The notes: generated by a model not told the origin, from the sequence alone. A stretch of 64,000 nt of DNA from Cryomorphaceae bacterium (GCA_003331875.1 QOQA01000001.1:1-64000), one strand, 5' to 3'; positions 53,040-62,618 are shown, counted from the first letter of the stretch. A program made the numbers and translations.

Positions 53040-54194
53040 TTAATATCTAATCCCACCAGATCTAGACGAGCTTGATGAAGATCTCCCACTATTTGTAGAA
53101 ACCCTACCTGACGAAGATGAACTGTAATTGAATGATCTTCCGCCCATTGAGGAAGAAGAACTTGAACTTCTTGAGGATGATGATGGATTTACCCAATTAG
53201 AACTTGAACTTGATCTGGATGATGCATTTCTAGATAAATTTGAATTACCATTTCTTCCACTTAACCCCCATGAGGATCTAGGGTTCGAATATGGATCATT
53301 GTAGTATCTTTTAGAAGTGGAGAGGGTAGATGAGCTTTTACTGCTTTGATTTGATATAACTCCTTTATTGATATAATTTCTCAAGTTTCTTGACCCATTC
53401 ATATTTGATGATCGAGGATCAAGATATGTTCTTGCATTTGAATTTGAACTAGAACCAGAATCTCCTATATTGTTTATAACTTCTCTTGTTTTATTGTAGT
53501 TTCTAACTCTCTCACTATCTGTATCTGGATCATTGGAAGTACTACTGCGCCCGTTAGAGTAGACAACTACGTTGGATGAGCTGCCCCTTCTGCCACGGTT
53601 GTAAGAAACATTCGTATTATTTCTATAATTATCGTGGATATCATATCCATATAGATTGTTATACAAACCTCTGCGTCCCCACCTCCAGTAAGGGCTGTAA
53701 TATGGAGAATAATAACCGAAACTCATGTAAGGATACCAACCTCCATATGAATATCGAAAAAAATAAGGATTTACAGCAAAAGGGTAGTGGTATCTGTAAA
53801 ATGGGTCATAATATGAAAAATATGCACTGTAAAAACGGCTTCTGTAATTAAATCCTCTATAGTCAAGTACGTAATCAACACTTGATGGTATATCGCCCCA
53901 GCTCGGGTTATTATCTGAATAAACTATATCATCAGAACTCATGAGATAAGAATCAAAATTTAATGAATCACTTTCCAATAAATTGAGATTATACTTACTT
54001 GACTCATCGCTAAAATAATTTTTAAAATAATTAGATTTAGGCTTGAGGGTTTCTTTACTAGACTCATTTCTAGCATATATACCATCAGAGGAAACTAAAG
54101 ATGATGAGTCAAATGATCCACATGATACTAAAACGATTAAAATAAATATTACTGATAAATATTTAAAATTTATATATAATTTTTTATTTTTCAA
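53040..54194 (-). CDS. Low-complexity Tyr/Ser/Arg-rich lipoprotein
   Basis: Not assignable to a characterised family. A clean lipoprotein signal (FILIVLVSCGS) is followed by an acidic Ser-rich stretch. An aromatic block of about 75 residues dominated by Tyr, Phe, Trp and Pro comes next (YPYMSFGYYSPYYSPYWRWG). The Ser/Asn/Arg-rich tail has many SSSS and RSS runs and ends SGGIRY. There is no enzyme motif. It is probably a surface or envelope structural protein, perhaps adhesive. The track starts at TTG 54233; TTG 54194 gives MKNKKLYINFKYLSV, a better signal. It precedes the FadL-like gene by 2 nt. Confidence 0.72.
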   Translation of the reverse strand: MKNKKLYINFKYLSVIFILIVLVSCGSFDSSSLVSSDGIYARNESSKETLKPKSNYFKNYFSDESSKYNLNLLESDSLNFDSYLMSSDDIVYSDNNPSWGDIPSSVDYVLDYRGFNYRSRFYSAYFSYYDPFYRYHYPFAVNPYFFRYSYGGWYPYMSFGYYSPYYSPYWRWGRRGLYNNLYGYDIHDNYRNNTNVSYNRGRRGSSSNVVVYSNGRSSTSNDPDTDSERVRNYNKTREVINNIGDSGSSSNSNARTYLDPRSSNMNGSRNLRNYINKGVISNQSSKSSSTLSTSKRYYNDPYSNPRSSWGLSGRNGNSNLSRNASSRSSSSSNWVNPSSSSRSSSSSSSMGGRSFNYSSSSSGRVSTNSGRSSSSSSRSGGIRY

Positions 54195-54251
54195 GGGTAG
54201 GTTTGAATTATATTTACATAAATATAAGTACAAATTTTATGCCACGAAAAT

Positions 54252-55724
54252 ATGTCTAAAAAATTAACAAAAAGAAGCGAAGATTATTCAAAATGGTATA
54301 ATGAAATTGTTTCAATGGCAGAACTTGCAGAAATATCTGCAGTCAGAGGTTGCATGGTTATAAAACCATATGGATATGCTATCTGGGAAAAAATCCAAAA
54401 CGAATTAGATACAAGATTTAAGGACACAGGTCATGAAAACGCTTATTTCCCTCTTTTTGTTCCTAAAAGTCTGTTTGAAGCAGAGGAAAAGAACGCGGAA
54501 GGTTTTGCTAAAGAATGTGCAGTTGTTACTCATTACAGACTAAAAAATGATCCAAAAAAAAAGGGGAAGTTAATGGTTGACGAAGAATCTAAGCTGGAGG
54601 AAGAATTGATTGTAAGACCAACAAGCGAAGCTATAATCTGGAATACCTATAAAAATTGGATTCAGTCATACAGAGATCTTCCCATAAAAATTAATCAGTG
54701 GGCAAATGTGGTTCGATGGGAGATGAGAACTCGTCTTTTTTTAAGGACCGCTGAGTTTTTATGGCAGGAAGGCCATACTGCTCACTCCACAAAAGAAGAA
54801 GCCGTTCAAGAAACCAAACTAATAAACAATTTATATAAATCTTTTGTTGAAGATTTTATGTCTATTTCAGTAATCACTGGAACTAAATCCGAATCCGAGA
54901 AATTTGCTGGTGCTGAAGAAACATATTGTATAGAAGCTTTAATGCAAGATGGAAAGGCATTGCAAGCAGGTACATCACATTTTTTAGGACAAAATTTTGC
55001 AAAAGCATTCGATGTGAAATTTTCTAATGATGAAGGTAATTTGGATTATGTGTGGGCATCATCCTGGGGTGTTTCGACAAGATTAATGGGAGCATTAATT
55101 ATGTCCCATGGGGATGATAATGGTCTTGTCCTTCCTCCAAAGTTGTCGCCATATCAAGTGATTATTGTTCCTGTTTTTAAAAATTCTAATGAACTAAATT
55201 TAATAAACGATTATTTAAATAATTTAAAAAATCAGTTTAAAAAGCTAGGAATTGATTACAAAATAGATGAAAGAGATAATATTACACCGGGAAAGAAATT
55301 TAATGAATATGAAATTAAAGGTGTTCCAGTGAGATTATGTGTTGGACGAAGAGATATTGAAAATAAAACCATTGAATTATTTAGAAGAGATGAAATGAAA
55401 AAGTCATTAATTTCAATTGATGAAGCTCCTAATAACATCAATAAATTATTGTTAGAAATTCAAGAAAATCTATTAAAAAAATCTAAACTTTTTCTTAAGA
55501 ATAATACAAAAATCGCAAATAATTATACTGATTTTAAATCCATGATACAATCGGGTGGATTTGTTTTAGCCCACTGGGACGGTTCTGAGGTAACTGAACA
55601 AAAAATTAAAAAGGAAACCAAAGCAACAATAAGGTGTATTGATGATTCATTTGTTGATGAAGGAATGTGTATAATATCCGGTAGAAAATCAAAACAACTA
55701 GTTTATTTTGCAAAAGCCTATTAA
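54252..55724 (+). CDS. proS: Proline--tRNA ligase (ProS type 3)
   Basis: Class II synthetase of the short archaeal/eukaryotic-like type, without the bacterial INS editing insertion (490 aa). [39 protein letters not shown] opens it. RPTSEAIIW is the proline-binding block, and motif 2 reads [26 protein letters not shown]. It ends in the typical C-terminal domain. Upstream is the divergent lipoprotein gene. Confidence 0.96.
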   Translation: MSKKLTKRSEDYSKWYNEIVSMAELAEISAVRGCMVIKPYGYAIWEKIQNELDTRFKDTGHENAYFPLFVPKSLFEAEEKNAEGFAKECAVVTHYRLKNDPKKKGKLMVDEESKLEEELIVRPTSEAIIWNTYKNWIQSYRDLPIKINQWANVVRWEMRTRLFLRTAEFLWQEGHTAHSTKEEAVQETKLINNLYKSFVEDFMSISVITGTKSESEKFAGAEETYCIEALMQDGKALQAGTSHFLGQNFAKAFDVKFSNDEGNLDYVWASSWGVSTRLMGALIMSHGDDNGLVLPPKLSPYQVIIVPVFKNSNELNLINDYLNNLKNQFKKLGIDYKIDERDNITPGKKFNEYEIKGVPVRLCVGRRDIENKTIELFRRDEMKKSLISIDEAPNNINKLLLEIQENLLKKSKLFLKNNTKIANNYTDFKSMIQSGGFVLAHWDGSEVTEQKIKKETKATIRCIDDSFVDEGMCIISGRKSKQLVYFAKAY

Positions 55725-55740
55725 TTTAAGTTATAAATTT

Positions 55741-55770
55741 TTGCTTGTTTATCATCTTTATATAAATTTG
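55741..55770 (+). promoter_or_regulatory. Promoter of tRNA-Glu and probably rpsT (TTG-N19-TAAATTTG)
   Basis: TTG (55741-55743), the end of a TTTTTG run, is followed by 19 bp and TAAATTTG (55763-55770), 13 nt before tRNA-Glu. Full consensus. No second promoter is visible before rpsT. Confidence 0.8.
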
Positions 55771-55783
55771 CACGGTAAATTTT

Positions 55784-55855
55784 GGCCCGTTCGTCTATCG
55801 GCTAGGACGCCAGGTTTTCATCCTGGTAAGAGGGGTTCGATTCCCCTACGGGCTA
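55784..55855 (+). tRNA. tRNA-Glu (TTC)
   Basis: A 72-nt cloverleaf: acceptor GGCCCGT/ACGGGCT, anticodon stem CCAGG/CCTGG, loop TTTTCAT giving anticodon TTC, T-arm AGGGG-TTCGATT-CCCCT and discriminator A. CCA is not encoded. rpsT starts 15 nt downstream. Confidence 0.96.
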
Positions 55856-55870
55856 CTTTTAAATTAGAAT

Positions 55871-56119
55871 ATGGCAAATCATAAATCAGCAATAAAGAGA
55901 ATAAGACAAACAGAAACCGCTAGGCTAAGAAATAAACTTCAACATAAAACTGCTAGAAACGCAATTAAGAAGTTAAAAGAGTCTTCTAAAAAAGATGCAA
56001 AAAAAATACTTCCTAGTGTTTTATCAATGCTTGATAAATTAGTTAAGAATAATATTATTCATAAAAATAAATCTGCAAATCTTAAATCTCAAATGTCAAA
56101 ACACGTTAATAAACTGTAG
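55871..56119 (+). CDS. rpsT: 30S ribosomal protein S20
   Basis: S20 (82 aa), a helical bundle that binds 16S rRNA. MANHKSAIKRIRQTETARLRNKLQHKTARNAIKKL is diagnostic and the protein ends in SANLKSQMSKHVNKL. It follows tRNA-Glu by 15 nt without an obvious promoter of its own. The stop codon abuts the rho stop on the other strand (no spacer). Confidence 0.97.
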   Translation: MANHKSAIKRIRQTETARLRNKLQHKTARNAIKKLKESSKKDAKKILPSVLSMLDKLVKNNIIHKNKSANLKSQMSKHVNKL

Positions 56120-57466
56120 TTAGGAATTCATAGAAATTAGAAATTCCTCATTGTTTAATGTTTTTTTGATTTTATCACTTATAAACTCCATTGCCTCAAC
56201 AGGGTTCATATCTGCAAGGTATTTTCTCATAATCCACATTCTTTGAATAGTGTTTTCATCTAGTAATAGGTCATCTCTTCGAGTACTAGATGAGACAAGA
56301 TCAATTGCAGGAAATATTCTTCTATTTGAGATTCTTCTATCAAGTTGCAGCTCCATATTTCCAGTTCCTTTAAATTCTTCAAAAATCACTTCGTCCATTT
56401 TTGATCCCGTTTCAGTAAGTGCGGTGGCAATAATTGAGAGTGATCCTCCTCCCTCAATATTTCTTGCTGCCCCAAAAAATCTTTTTGGTTTATGAAGAGC
56501 ATTAGCATCAACTCCACCACTCAATATTTTTCCAGATGCAGGTTGAACAGTATTGTAAGCTCTTGCTAGCCTTGTTATAGAATCCAATAGTATAACAACG
56601 TCATGACCACATTCAACTAATCTTTTGGCTTTTGACAAAACAATATTAGCAACTCTAACATGTCTGTCAGCAGGTTCATCAAATGTAGAAGCAACAACCT
56701 CTCCCTTAACGTTTCTTTGCATGTCAGTTACCTCTTCAGGCCTTTCATCGATAAGAAGAATAATTTGATAGACCTCTGGGTGATTAGCTGCAATTGCATT
56801 TGCAACATCCTTTAGAAGCATTGTCTTACCTGTTTTGGGTTGCGAAACAATCATTCCCCTTTGACCTTTACCAATTGGACAAAAAATATCCATTATGCGA
56901 GTTGAAATACTACTTGATTTATCAGCAAGATTAAACTTTTCATCAGGAAACAAAGGTGTTAAATGTTGAAAAGAGACTCTATCTCTAACTACTTTAGGGT
57001 CTAAACCATTGATTTTACTAACCTTAATCAGCGGGAAATATTTTTCTCCGTCTTTGGGAGGCCTAACTTGACCAAGTACGGTATCACCAGTTTTTAATCC
57101 AAAAAGTCTTACTTGTGATTGAGACACATAAATATCATCAGGCGAACTTAAGTAATTATAATCTGAAGATCTTAAAAATCCATAACCCTCTTGCATAATG
57201 TCTAACACTCCCTCTGATTCAATTATCCCATCAAACTCAAAGTCAGGTGCTTTATATCTGTTACGATTATCTTTGTTGTGACTTTTCTCTTCCACCTTTA
57301 TTGGTTGTTTTTTTTCTCTATCATTTTTTTTTGTTTTGTCTAAATGATTATCAATAATTTTTTCAATTATTTCATTTTTTTTTCCAGATGAATCTATACC
57401 GAGTTTATTAGCAATTTCGATAATTTCTGAAATCTTTTTTTTGGTTAAATCTTTTAATTCTAACAT
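56120..57466 (-). CDS. rho: Transcription termination factor Rho (short form)
   Basis: Hexameric RNA-dependent ATPase that ends transcription, 448 aa. An N-terminal SAP-like Rho_N helix pair ([21 protein letters not shown]) is followed by a short lysine-rich linker (about residues 48-75). The RNA-binding CSD has [22 protein letters not shown]. The motor has Walker [13 protein letters not shown], Walker [16 protein letters not shown] and the Q/R loops ([20 protein letters not shown]). I recall most flavobacterial Rho proteins having a much longer disordered N-terminal insert. It is probably important here, as intrinsic terminators are scarce. Confidence 0.95.
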   Translation of the reverse strand: MLELKDLTKKKISEIIEIANKLGIDSSGKKNEIIEKIIDNHLDKTKKNDREKKQPIKVEEKSHNKDNRNRYKAPDFEFDGIIESEGVLDIMQEGYGFLRSSDYNYLSSPDDIYVSQSQVRLFGLKTGDTVLGQVRPPKDGEKYFPLIKVSKINGLDPKVVRDRVSFQHLTPLFPDEKFNLADKSSSISTRIMDIFCPIGKGQRGMIVSQPKTGKTMLLKDVANAIAANHPEVYQIILLIDERPEEVTDMQRNVKGEVVASTFDEPADRHVRVANIVLSKAKRLVECGHDVVILLDSITRLARAYNTVQPASGKILSGGVDANALHKPKRFFGAARNIEGGGSLSIIATALTETGSKMDEVIFEEFKGTGNMELQLDRRISNRRIFPAIDLVSSSTRRDDLLLDENTIQRMWIMRKYLADMNPVEAMEFISDKIKKTLNNEEFLISMNS

Positions 57467-57571
57467 AATTTGGTAAAAATTGAAGTAAGTATTCTCTCGA
57501 GGTTTTTGAGAACATGGTAAATATACAACCTTTTTTTAATTATCTTAAAATTATCTAAATTTAATGTTGCA

Positions 57572-57940
57572 ATGTTTAGGGTTCAGTCACTTTATTTATT
57601 AATCTCATCAGTCATTAATTTTGTTTTGATGGTATTTATAAATTACTATGACTTCCAAGATAATCTTATGGATATTTATAGGGTAGTGGCAGCAGGCTCA
57701 GGAATTTTTCTTTTATTTTTAATTTTTTTGTATAAGAACAAAAACTTACAACTTAAAATGATGAAAATCTTTAATGTTGTATATGTGATATTTGGGTTTT
57801 ACATTGCTTTTTTCATTGATCTTGATTATTCATCATTTTTTGTTTTTGGACTTTTATCGGCGTGTATTTTTTGTTCATTAGCTACAAAATATATCAAGAA
57901 AGATATTGAACTTATAAATTCTGCAGACAGGTTAAGATAA
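57572..57940 (+). CDS. DUF4293 family membrane protein
   Basis: A 122-aa protein with four hydrophobic helices (about residues 5-24, 36-55, 64-82, 87-104). The N-terminus MFRVQSLYLLISSVINFVLM and the C-terminal LINSADRLR match DUF4293, a Bacteroidota family commonly next to rho, as here. It is somewhat shorter than relatives. Function unknown. The 3' end overlaps the phosphoesterase gene by 9 bp. Confidence 0.83.
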   Translation: MFRVQSLYLLISSVINFVLMVFINYYDFQDNLMDIYRVVAAGSGIFLLFLIFLYKNKNLQLKMMKIFNVVYVIFGFYIAFFIDLDYSSFFVFGLLSACIFCSLATKYIKKDIELINSADRLR

Positions 57941-58438
57941 TTTCCCTCTTTCCCCTAATTCAATTATTTCCATATCACTTAGTCCACTCTTACTTATTTT
58001 AAATCTTATCATTGTTCTTTTTCTGTGAAATCCATGCTTACCGGCAGCACCCGGATTAATAACTGTTAATTGATTTTTTTTATCATATTCAACCTTTAGA
58101 AGATGTGAGTGACCATAAATAAGTATTTGAGGTTTTTCATCACTTATTAATTTTTTTACTTTTTTATTGTAGTTTGGACATTTACCTGCTATATGAGTAA
58201 TTAAAAATTTATGGTTTTCAATATTAATTATTTCATTTTCTTTTAAAGTCGATCTTATTTGGTGATCATCGATATTTCCATAAACACCTATAAAAAAAGT
58301 ATATTTTTTAATCGTGTCAATTATATCTTCACTTCCCAAATCACCAGCATGGATTGTTATATCAGAACCTTTCACATATTTTAGAATGGTATCATCTAAA
58401 TAACTGTGTGTATCAGAAACAAGTAAAATTTTTTTCAA
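57932..58438 (-). CDS. YfcE/MJ0936-type metallophosphoesterase
   Basis: Calcineurin-like phosphodiesterase, 168 aa. The metal-binding motifs are in order: LLVSDTHSY (DxH), IHAGDLGS (GDxxx), GVYGNIDDHQ (GNxD), LITHIAGKC and IYGHSHLLKVE (GHxH), then NPGAAGKHG. It is probably a phosphodiesterase acting on small nucleotide-type substrates; the natural substrate is unknown. It is divergent from truA with a short gap. Confidence 0.92.
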   Translation of the reverse strand: MKKILLVSDTHSYLDDTILKYVKGSDITIHAGDLGSEDIIDTIKKYTFFIGVYGNIDDHQIRSTLKENEIINIENHKFLITHIAGKCPNYNKKVKKLISDEKPQILIYGHSHLLKVEYDKKNQLTVINPGAAGKHGFHRKRTMIRFKISKSGLSDMEIIELGERGKLS

Positions 58439-58486
58439 ATCAAATATTATTTTATACTTGTGTGTATATTACAAAAAAAAATATTA

Positions 58487-59230
58487 TTGAGATATTTTAT
58501 TAGAATTTCTTTTTTAGGAAAAAAATATTGTGGTTGGCAGATTCAACCTGGTCAAATTTCTGTTCAAGAAACAATTGAGAAATGTATTGGTAATTTAATA
58601 AAAGAAAAAATAAATATTGTTGGTGCTGGAAGAACTGACGCAGGTGTTCATGCTACTAGCATGTATGCACATTTTGATACAATAAATACCATCCAAATAA
58701 AAGATTTTATAAAAAAGATTAATCTTTACTTACCTGTGGATATTTCAGTTATTGATTTAGTTAATGTAAAAGAAAAATCACATGCAAGATTTGATGCAAC
58801 TAGTAGAACTTATAAGTATTTCATAACAAAAAATAAGGACCCCTTTAAGATCGATCAATCTTTTTTGTGTAAGTATGACTTGGATTTAAAGCTCATGAAA
58901 AAAGCTGCAAAAATACTTTTAAAATTTGATGATTTTGAATCCTTCTCAAAATCAAAAACAGACGTAAAAACATTTATTTGTAAAGTAAATTATGCTGAAT
59001 TTACTCAAGATAAAGAAATGATTATTTTTGAGATTAATGCAAATAGGTTTTTAAGGAATATGGTTAGAGCAATTGTTGGTACATTAATTGAAGTTGGAAG
59101 GAAAAAGATTTCAGTAAAAGACTTTGAGGAAATTATATTAAAAAAAAATAGATCATCCGCTGGTTTTTCAGCCCCAGCGAAAGGTTTGTTTTTGACTGAT
59201 ATTAGTTATAATTGGGGTAAAATAAAATAG
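58487..59230 (+). CDS. truA: tRNA pseudouridine synthase A
   Basis: Makes pseudouridine at positions 38-40 of tRNA anticodon arms. The catalytic Asp is in GAGRTDAGVHATSMYAHFD, followed by RFDATSRTYKYFI, and the C-terminal half contains FLRNMVRAIVGTLIEVG. The track's GTG start (58460) adds nine residues unlike the family; TTG 58487 gives the usual MRYFIRISFLGKKYCGWQ (247 aa). The stop abuts the ABC exporter start. Confidence 0.94.
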   Translation: MRYFIRISFLGKKYCGWQIQPGQISVQETIEKCIGNLIKEKINIVGAGRTDAGVHATSMYAHFDTINTIQIKDFIKKINLYLPVDISVIDLVNVKEKSHARFDATSRTYKYFITKNKDPFKIDQSFLCKYDLDLKLMKKAAKILLKFDDFESFSKSKTDVKTFICKVNYAEFTQDKEMIIFEINANRFLRNMVRAIVGTLIEVGRKKISVKDFEEIILKKNRSSAGFSAPAKGLFLTDISYNWGKIK

Positions 59231-60997
59231 ATGAAAAAAAACTTTAACGTAAAACTATTTTATAGATTGTTAGGTTTTACAAAACCATATAAACTAAACT
59301 TTATTTTTGTTACTTTTTCTGCAATAATTATTTCCTTTTTTTCAATATTAAATCAGTATTTTTTAAAAATTGCAGTTGATGAATATATTACACCAAAAGA
59401 CTATTTAGGATTAATAAATATCATTATTTTAATGATTGCTATTCTATGTTTTCAAGTAATATTCCAATTTCTTTTTATATTTTTTACAAATCTACTAGGT
59501 CAGAAGGTCGTGTTTGATTTGAGAACAAAGCTTTTTAGGACTATTATAAATTTTAAAATGTCGTATTATGACAAGTCCTCTGTTGGAAGACTAGTTACTA
59601 GAACAGTTAGTGATATGGAAACAATTGCAAGTATTTTCAGCCAGGGATTATTTATGATTTTCGCAGATTTAATATTGATGTTTTCGGTACTCACTGTTAT
59701 GATTGTTCTAAGTCTTGAACTTTCTTTAATAATTTTGGTTATTTTGCCCTTTGTTATGTTTGCAACAAGGCTTTTTCAAAGAGCCATGAAAGTTGCTTTC
59801 AATGAAGTTAGAAGTGAGGTTGCAAATTTAAATTCTTTTGTTCAGGAAAGATTATCAGGAATTAAAGAGATTCAAATCTTTAATAGACAAAAAATTGAAA
59901 GTAAAAACTTTGAAAAAATCAATGAACGTCATAAAAAGGCATGGCTAAAAACTGTTTGGTATAACTCTATTTTTTTTCCAATAGCTGAAATCTCAATTTC
60001 TATCAGTGTTGGATTAATTGTTTGGTATGCTGGAAATAATATTATAAAACTAGATAATTTTGTCAGTTTAGGTACAATATTTTTATTTATTCAACTTTCC
60101 CAGATGCTCTTTAGACCTTTGAGACAAATTGCAGATAAGTTCAATACACTTCAAATGGGAATGGTAGCTGCTAAACGTGTTTTTGAAATTGTAGACTCCA
60201 ATTACTACATACCTGACAATGGTAATTCCAATTTAAAAGATCTCGATGGTGATATAATATTTGAAAATGTAAATTTTTCTTACACTAGAAATAATAATGT
60301 TCTAAATAATATTAACCTAACTATAAAAAAAGGTGAAAAAATTGCAATTGTTGGTGCTACAGGATCTGGAAAATCAACCATTGTTAAATTAATTATGAGA
60401 CTTTATGATATAGAGGAAGGAGAAATTAAGATTAACAAAAAAAATATTAAGAATTTTAAACTAAGTGACTTACGTTCATCAATCTCCTTGGTAAATCAGG
60501 ATATTTTTTTGTTTGCTGACACAATCTTGAAAAACATTACTCTTTTCAACAAAAATGTGTCGAAAAAAGATGTCGAGAAAGCTGCTCAAAAAATTGGGGT
60601 TTTAAATTTTATAAATAAACTTCCTGGTGGCTTTAATTATGATGTGAAAGAAAGAGGGGTTATGCTTTCTGAAGGTCAGAGACAAATAATATCATTCCTT
60701 AGGGCTTATGTTTCCAAACCAAACATATTAATTTTAGATGAAGCAACTTCATCAATTGATTCAAAAACTGAAGAATTAATTCAATTTGCTACAAATAAGA
60801 TTATTCAAAATAAAACATCAATAATAATAGCCCACAGACTTTCAACTATAATTAGCGCAGATAAGATTGTCGTTATGAAGAGCGGAAAAATAATGGAGAT
60901 GGGTTCTCATCGTGATCTAATTAGCAATAATGGATATTACAAAAAATTATATGAAAGTCAATTTGAAAAAAAAGAGTTATTCGCTGAGATCTTCTGA
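59231..60997 (+). CDS. ABC exporter, fused permease and ATPase (MsbA-like)
   Basis: A 588-aa half-transporter. Six membrane helices (about residues 20-310) are followed by a nucleotide-binding domain with Walker A VGATGSGKSTIVK, Q-loop NQDIFLF, signature LSEGQRQ (Glu in place of the second Gly of LSGGQ) and Walker B ILILDEATSSID. The H-loop is IAHRLST. It may flip lipid A-core or other lipids like MsbA, or export drugs or peptides; context does not decide. It is directly downstream of truA. The 3' end overlaps the convergent cdaA by 21 bp. Confidence 0.9.
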   Translation: MKKNFNVKLFYRLLGFTKPYKLNFIFVTFSAIIISFFSILNQYFLKIAVDEYITPKDYLGLINIIILMIAILCFQVIFQFLFIFFTNLLGQKVVFDLRTKLFRTIINFKMSYYDKSSVGRLVTRTVSDMETIASIFSQGLFMIFADLILMFSVLTVMIVLSLELSLIILVILPFVMFATRLFQRAMKVAFNEVRSEVANLNSFVQERLSGIKEIQIFNRQKIESKNFEKINERHKKAWLKTVWYNSIFFPIAEISISISVGLIVWYAGNNIIKLDNFVSLGTIFLFIQLSQMLFRPLRQIADKFNTLQMGMVAAKRVFEIVDSNYYIPDNGNSNLKDLDGDIIFENVNFSYTRNNNVLNNINLTIKKGEKIAIVGATGSGKSTIVKLIMRLYDIEEGEIKINKKNIKNFKLSDLRSSISLVNQDIFLFADTILKNITLFNKNVSKKDVEKAAQKIGVLNFINKLPGGFNYDVKERGVMLSEGQRQIISFLRAYVSKPNILILDEATSSIDSKTEELIQFATNKIIQNKTSIIIAHRLSTIISADKIVVMKSGKIMEMGSHRDLISNNGYYKKLYESQFEKKELFAEIF

Positions 60998-61768
60998 TAA
61001 TAAATTTTTTAAACTTTTGTCATCATTAAACTCATAAAAGTCTCCGTTTTTTATATAGGATATTTTTCCTTTTTCCTCCGAAATTACAACACAAACCGCA
61101 TCCGATTCCTCAGAGATTCCAATTGCAGCCTTGTGTCTCAGTCCATATGATTTATTAATTTTTTTATTTTTTGACACTGGTAATGTAACTCTAGATGAAA
61201 CAATTAAGTTTCCCACAATAATAACAGCACCATCGTGAAGGGGACTATTCTTATGAAAAATACTTTCAATAATTGGAAGTGAAAGTTCTGCGTTTATTTT
61301 ATCTCCATCTTCTTTAATAAAATCTAAATTATTATTTCTTTCAAAAACAAAAATAGCACCTGTTTTTGTTTTTTTGAGTTTGTTACAGGCAAAGATAAAT
61401 TCATCAATGTTTAGTTTTGCCTGTTCTTTACTTATCTTAAAAAACAAGCTAAACTTTTTCCATAAAGATTTATTGTTTGCAATTCTTGATGAGCCTAAAA
61501 GGAGTAAAAATTTTCTTATTTCTTGTTGAAACACAATAATTACAGCAAATACACCAACGCCAATAAATCCACCAAGGATGCTACTTAAAATATTCATATT
61601 CAAAACATCTGTAATCCACCAGACTATGTAGATGATAACAAATCCTCTAAAAACAATGATTGCTGCTGTACCACGAACAAGTTTATACGCATAGTACAAC
61701 ATAACTACAACCAATATTATATCGATTATTGGTAAGATTGTGGATTTTATTAAATCAATTATTTCCAA
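60977..61768 (-). CDS. cdaA: Diadenylate cyclase CdaA
   Basis: Makes cyclic di-AMP from two ATP. Three N-terminal membrane helices (about residues 12-80, with VVMLYYAYKLVRGTAAIIVFRGF) precede the DAC domain. That domain has FHKNSPLHDGAVIIVGN (the DGA motif) and YGLRHKAAIGISEESDA. The second motif is normally RHR; here it is RHK. Length is 263 aa. It follows folP on the minus strand (22-nt gap), a pairing common in Bacteroidota. Signal targets are not in the window. Confidence 0.93.
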   Translation of the reverse strand: MEIIDLIKSTILPIIDIILVVVMLYYAYKLVRGTAAIIVFRGFVIIYIVWWITDVLNMNILSSILGGFIGVGVFAVIIVFQQEIRKFLLLLGSSRIANNKSLWKKFSLFFKISKEQAKLNIDEFIFACNKLKKTKTGAIFVFERNNNLDFIKEDGDKINAELSLPIIESIFHKNSPLHDGAVIIVGNLIVSSRVTLPVSKNKKINKSYGLRHKAAIGISEESDAVCVVISEEKGKISYIKNGDFYEFNDDKSLKNLLSEDLSE

Positions 61769-61790
61769 TATTATATAAAATTAACCAAAA

Positions 61791-62618
61791 TCATGAAGAT
61801 TTTATTTTTTCATGAAGTATAATACACTCTTTAGCTTCTTTTACATCATGAACCCTTAATATGTTTACGTTTTTTTCTAAAAAATACATATTTAAAGCCG
61901 TTGTCCCATTTAGAGAATTTTTTTTATCAACATCTAGTTGTTTTGTTATAAAAGATTTCCTTGATACTCCCACAAGTATAGGAAGATCGAGTAGCTTAAA
62001 ATTTTCAATTTTTTTCATAATTGTGTAATTATGATCTAAAGTTTTACCAAAACCAAACCCAGGGTCGATAATGATATCAATAATCCCTTTTTCTCGGGCT
62101 AATAAAATTCTTTTTGCAAAAAAAATTAAAAGCTCTTTTATCAGGCTCTCATATTCTGGATTAATTTGCATGGTTTGGGGAGTACCTTTCATATGCATCA
62201 TTATATATGGACAATTAAATTCTGCAACAACATCCAAAATTTTTTCATCTATACAACCCGCACTTATATCATTTATTACATCTACACCAATATCTAAACA
62301 ATTCCTTGCGACCTCCGACCTAAATGTATCCACCGATAATATAAGCTTAGGGTAATTTTTTCTTACAAATTTAATTACTGGGATAATCCTATCTGTTTCC
62401 TCATTAATACTAATTTCTTTAGCACCTGGTCTTGAACTGTAACCCCCGACGTCAAGAATATCAATTCCATCTTCAATCATTTTTTTAACATGATCATCAA
62501 CTTTTTTCTCTGTATTGTACAATCCTCCGTCAAAAAATGAATCTGGAGTTACATTTAAAATACCCATTATTTTAGGTTTCTTTAAATCAAGTAAGTTTCC
62601 TTTGATATTAATCTCCAA
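61791..62618 (-). CDS. folP: Dihydropteroate synthase
   Basis: Joins p-aminobenzoate to dihydropterin pyrophosphate; the sulfonamide target. The TIM-barrel markers are intact: MGILNVTPDSFFDGG, LDVGGYSSRPGA, SVDTFRSEVA, VINDISAG, MHMKGTPQTMQ and DPGFGFGKTLDHNY. Length is 275 aa. It is divergent from the DUF1599 gene across 54 bp containing a 10-bp palindrome. Confidence 0.96.
   Translation of the reverse strand: MEINIKGNLLDLKKPKIMGILNVTPDSFFDGGLYNTEKKVDDHVKKMIEDGIDILDVGGYSSRPGAKEISINEETDRIIPVIKFVRKNYPKLILSVDTFRSEVARNCLDIGVDVINDISAGCIDEKILDVVAEFNCPYIMMHMKGTPQTMQINPEYESLIKELLIFFAKRILLAREKGIIDIIIDPGFGFGKTLDHNYTIMKKIENFKLLDLPILVGVSRKSFITKQLDVDKKNSLNGTTALNMYFLEKNVNILRVHDVKEAKECIILHEKIKSS

Noticed and set aside
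53576-53851. Cysteine- and histidine-rich plus-strand ORF of 91 aa
   Set aside because: It looks like a metal-binding protein at first, but it is antisense to the Tyr/Arg-rich block of the lipoprotein; the Cys and His come from reading Tyr/Arg/Ser codons in reverse.
57480-57540. Possible hairpin leader upstream of rho (TTCTC...GAGAA)
   Set aside because: Only a 5-bp stem with a long loop and no T run; too weak to call a regulatory element.
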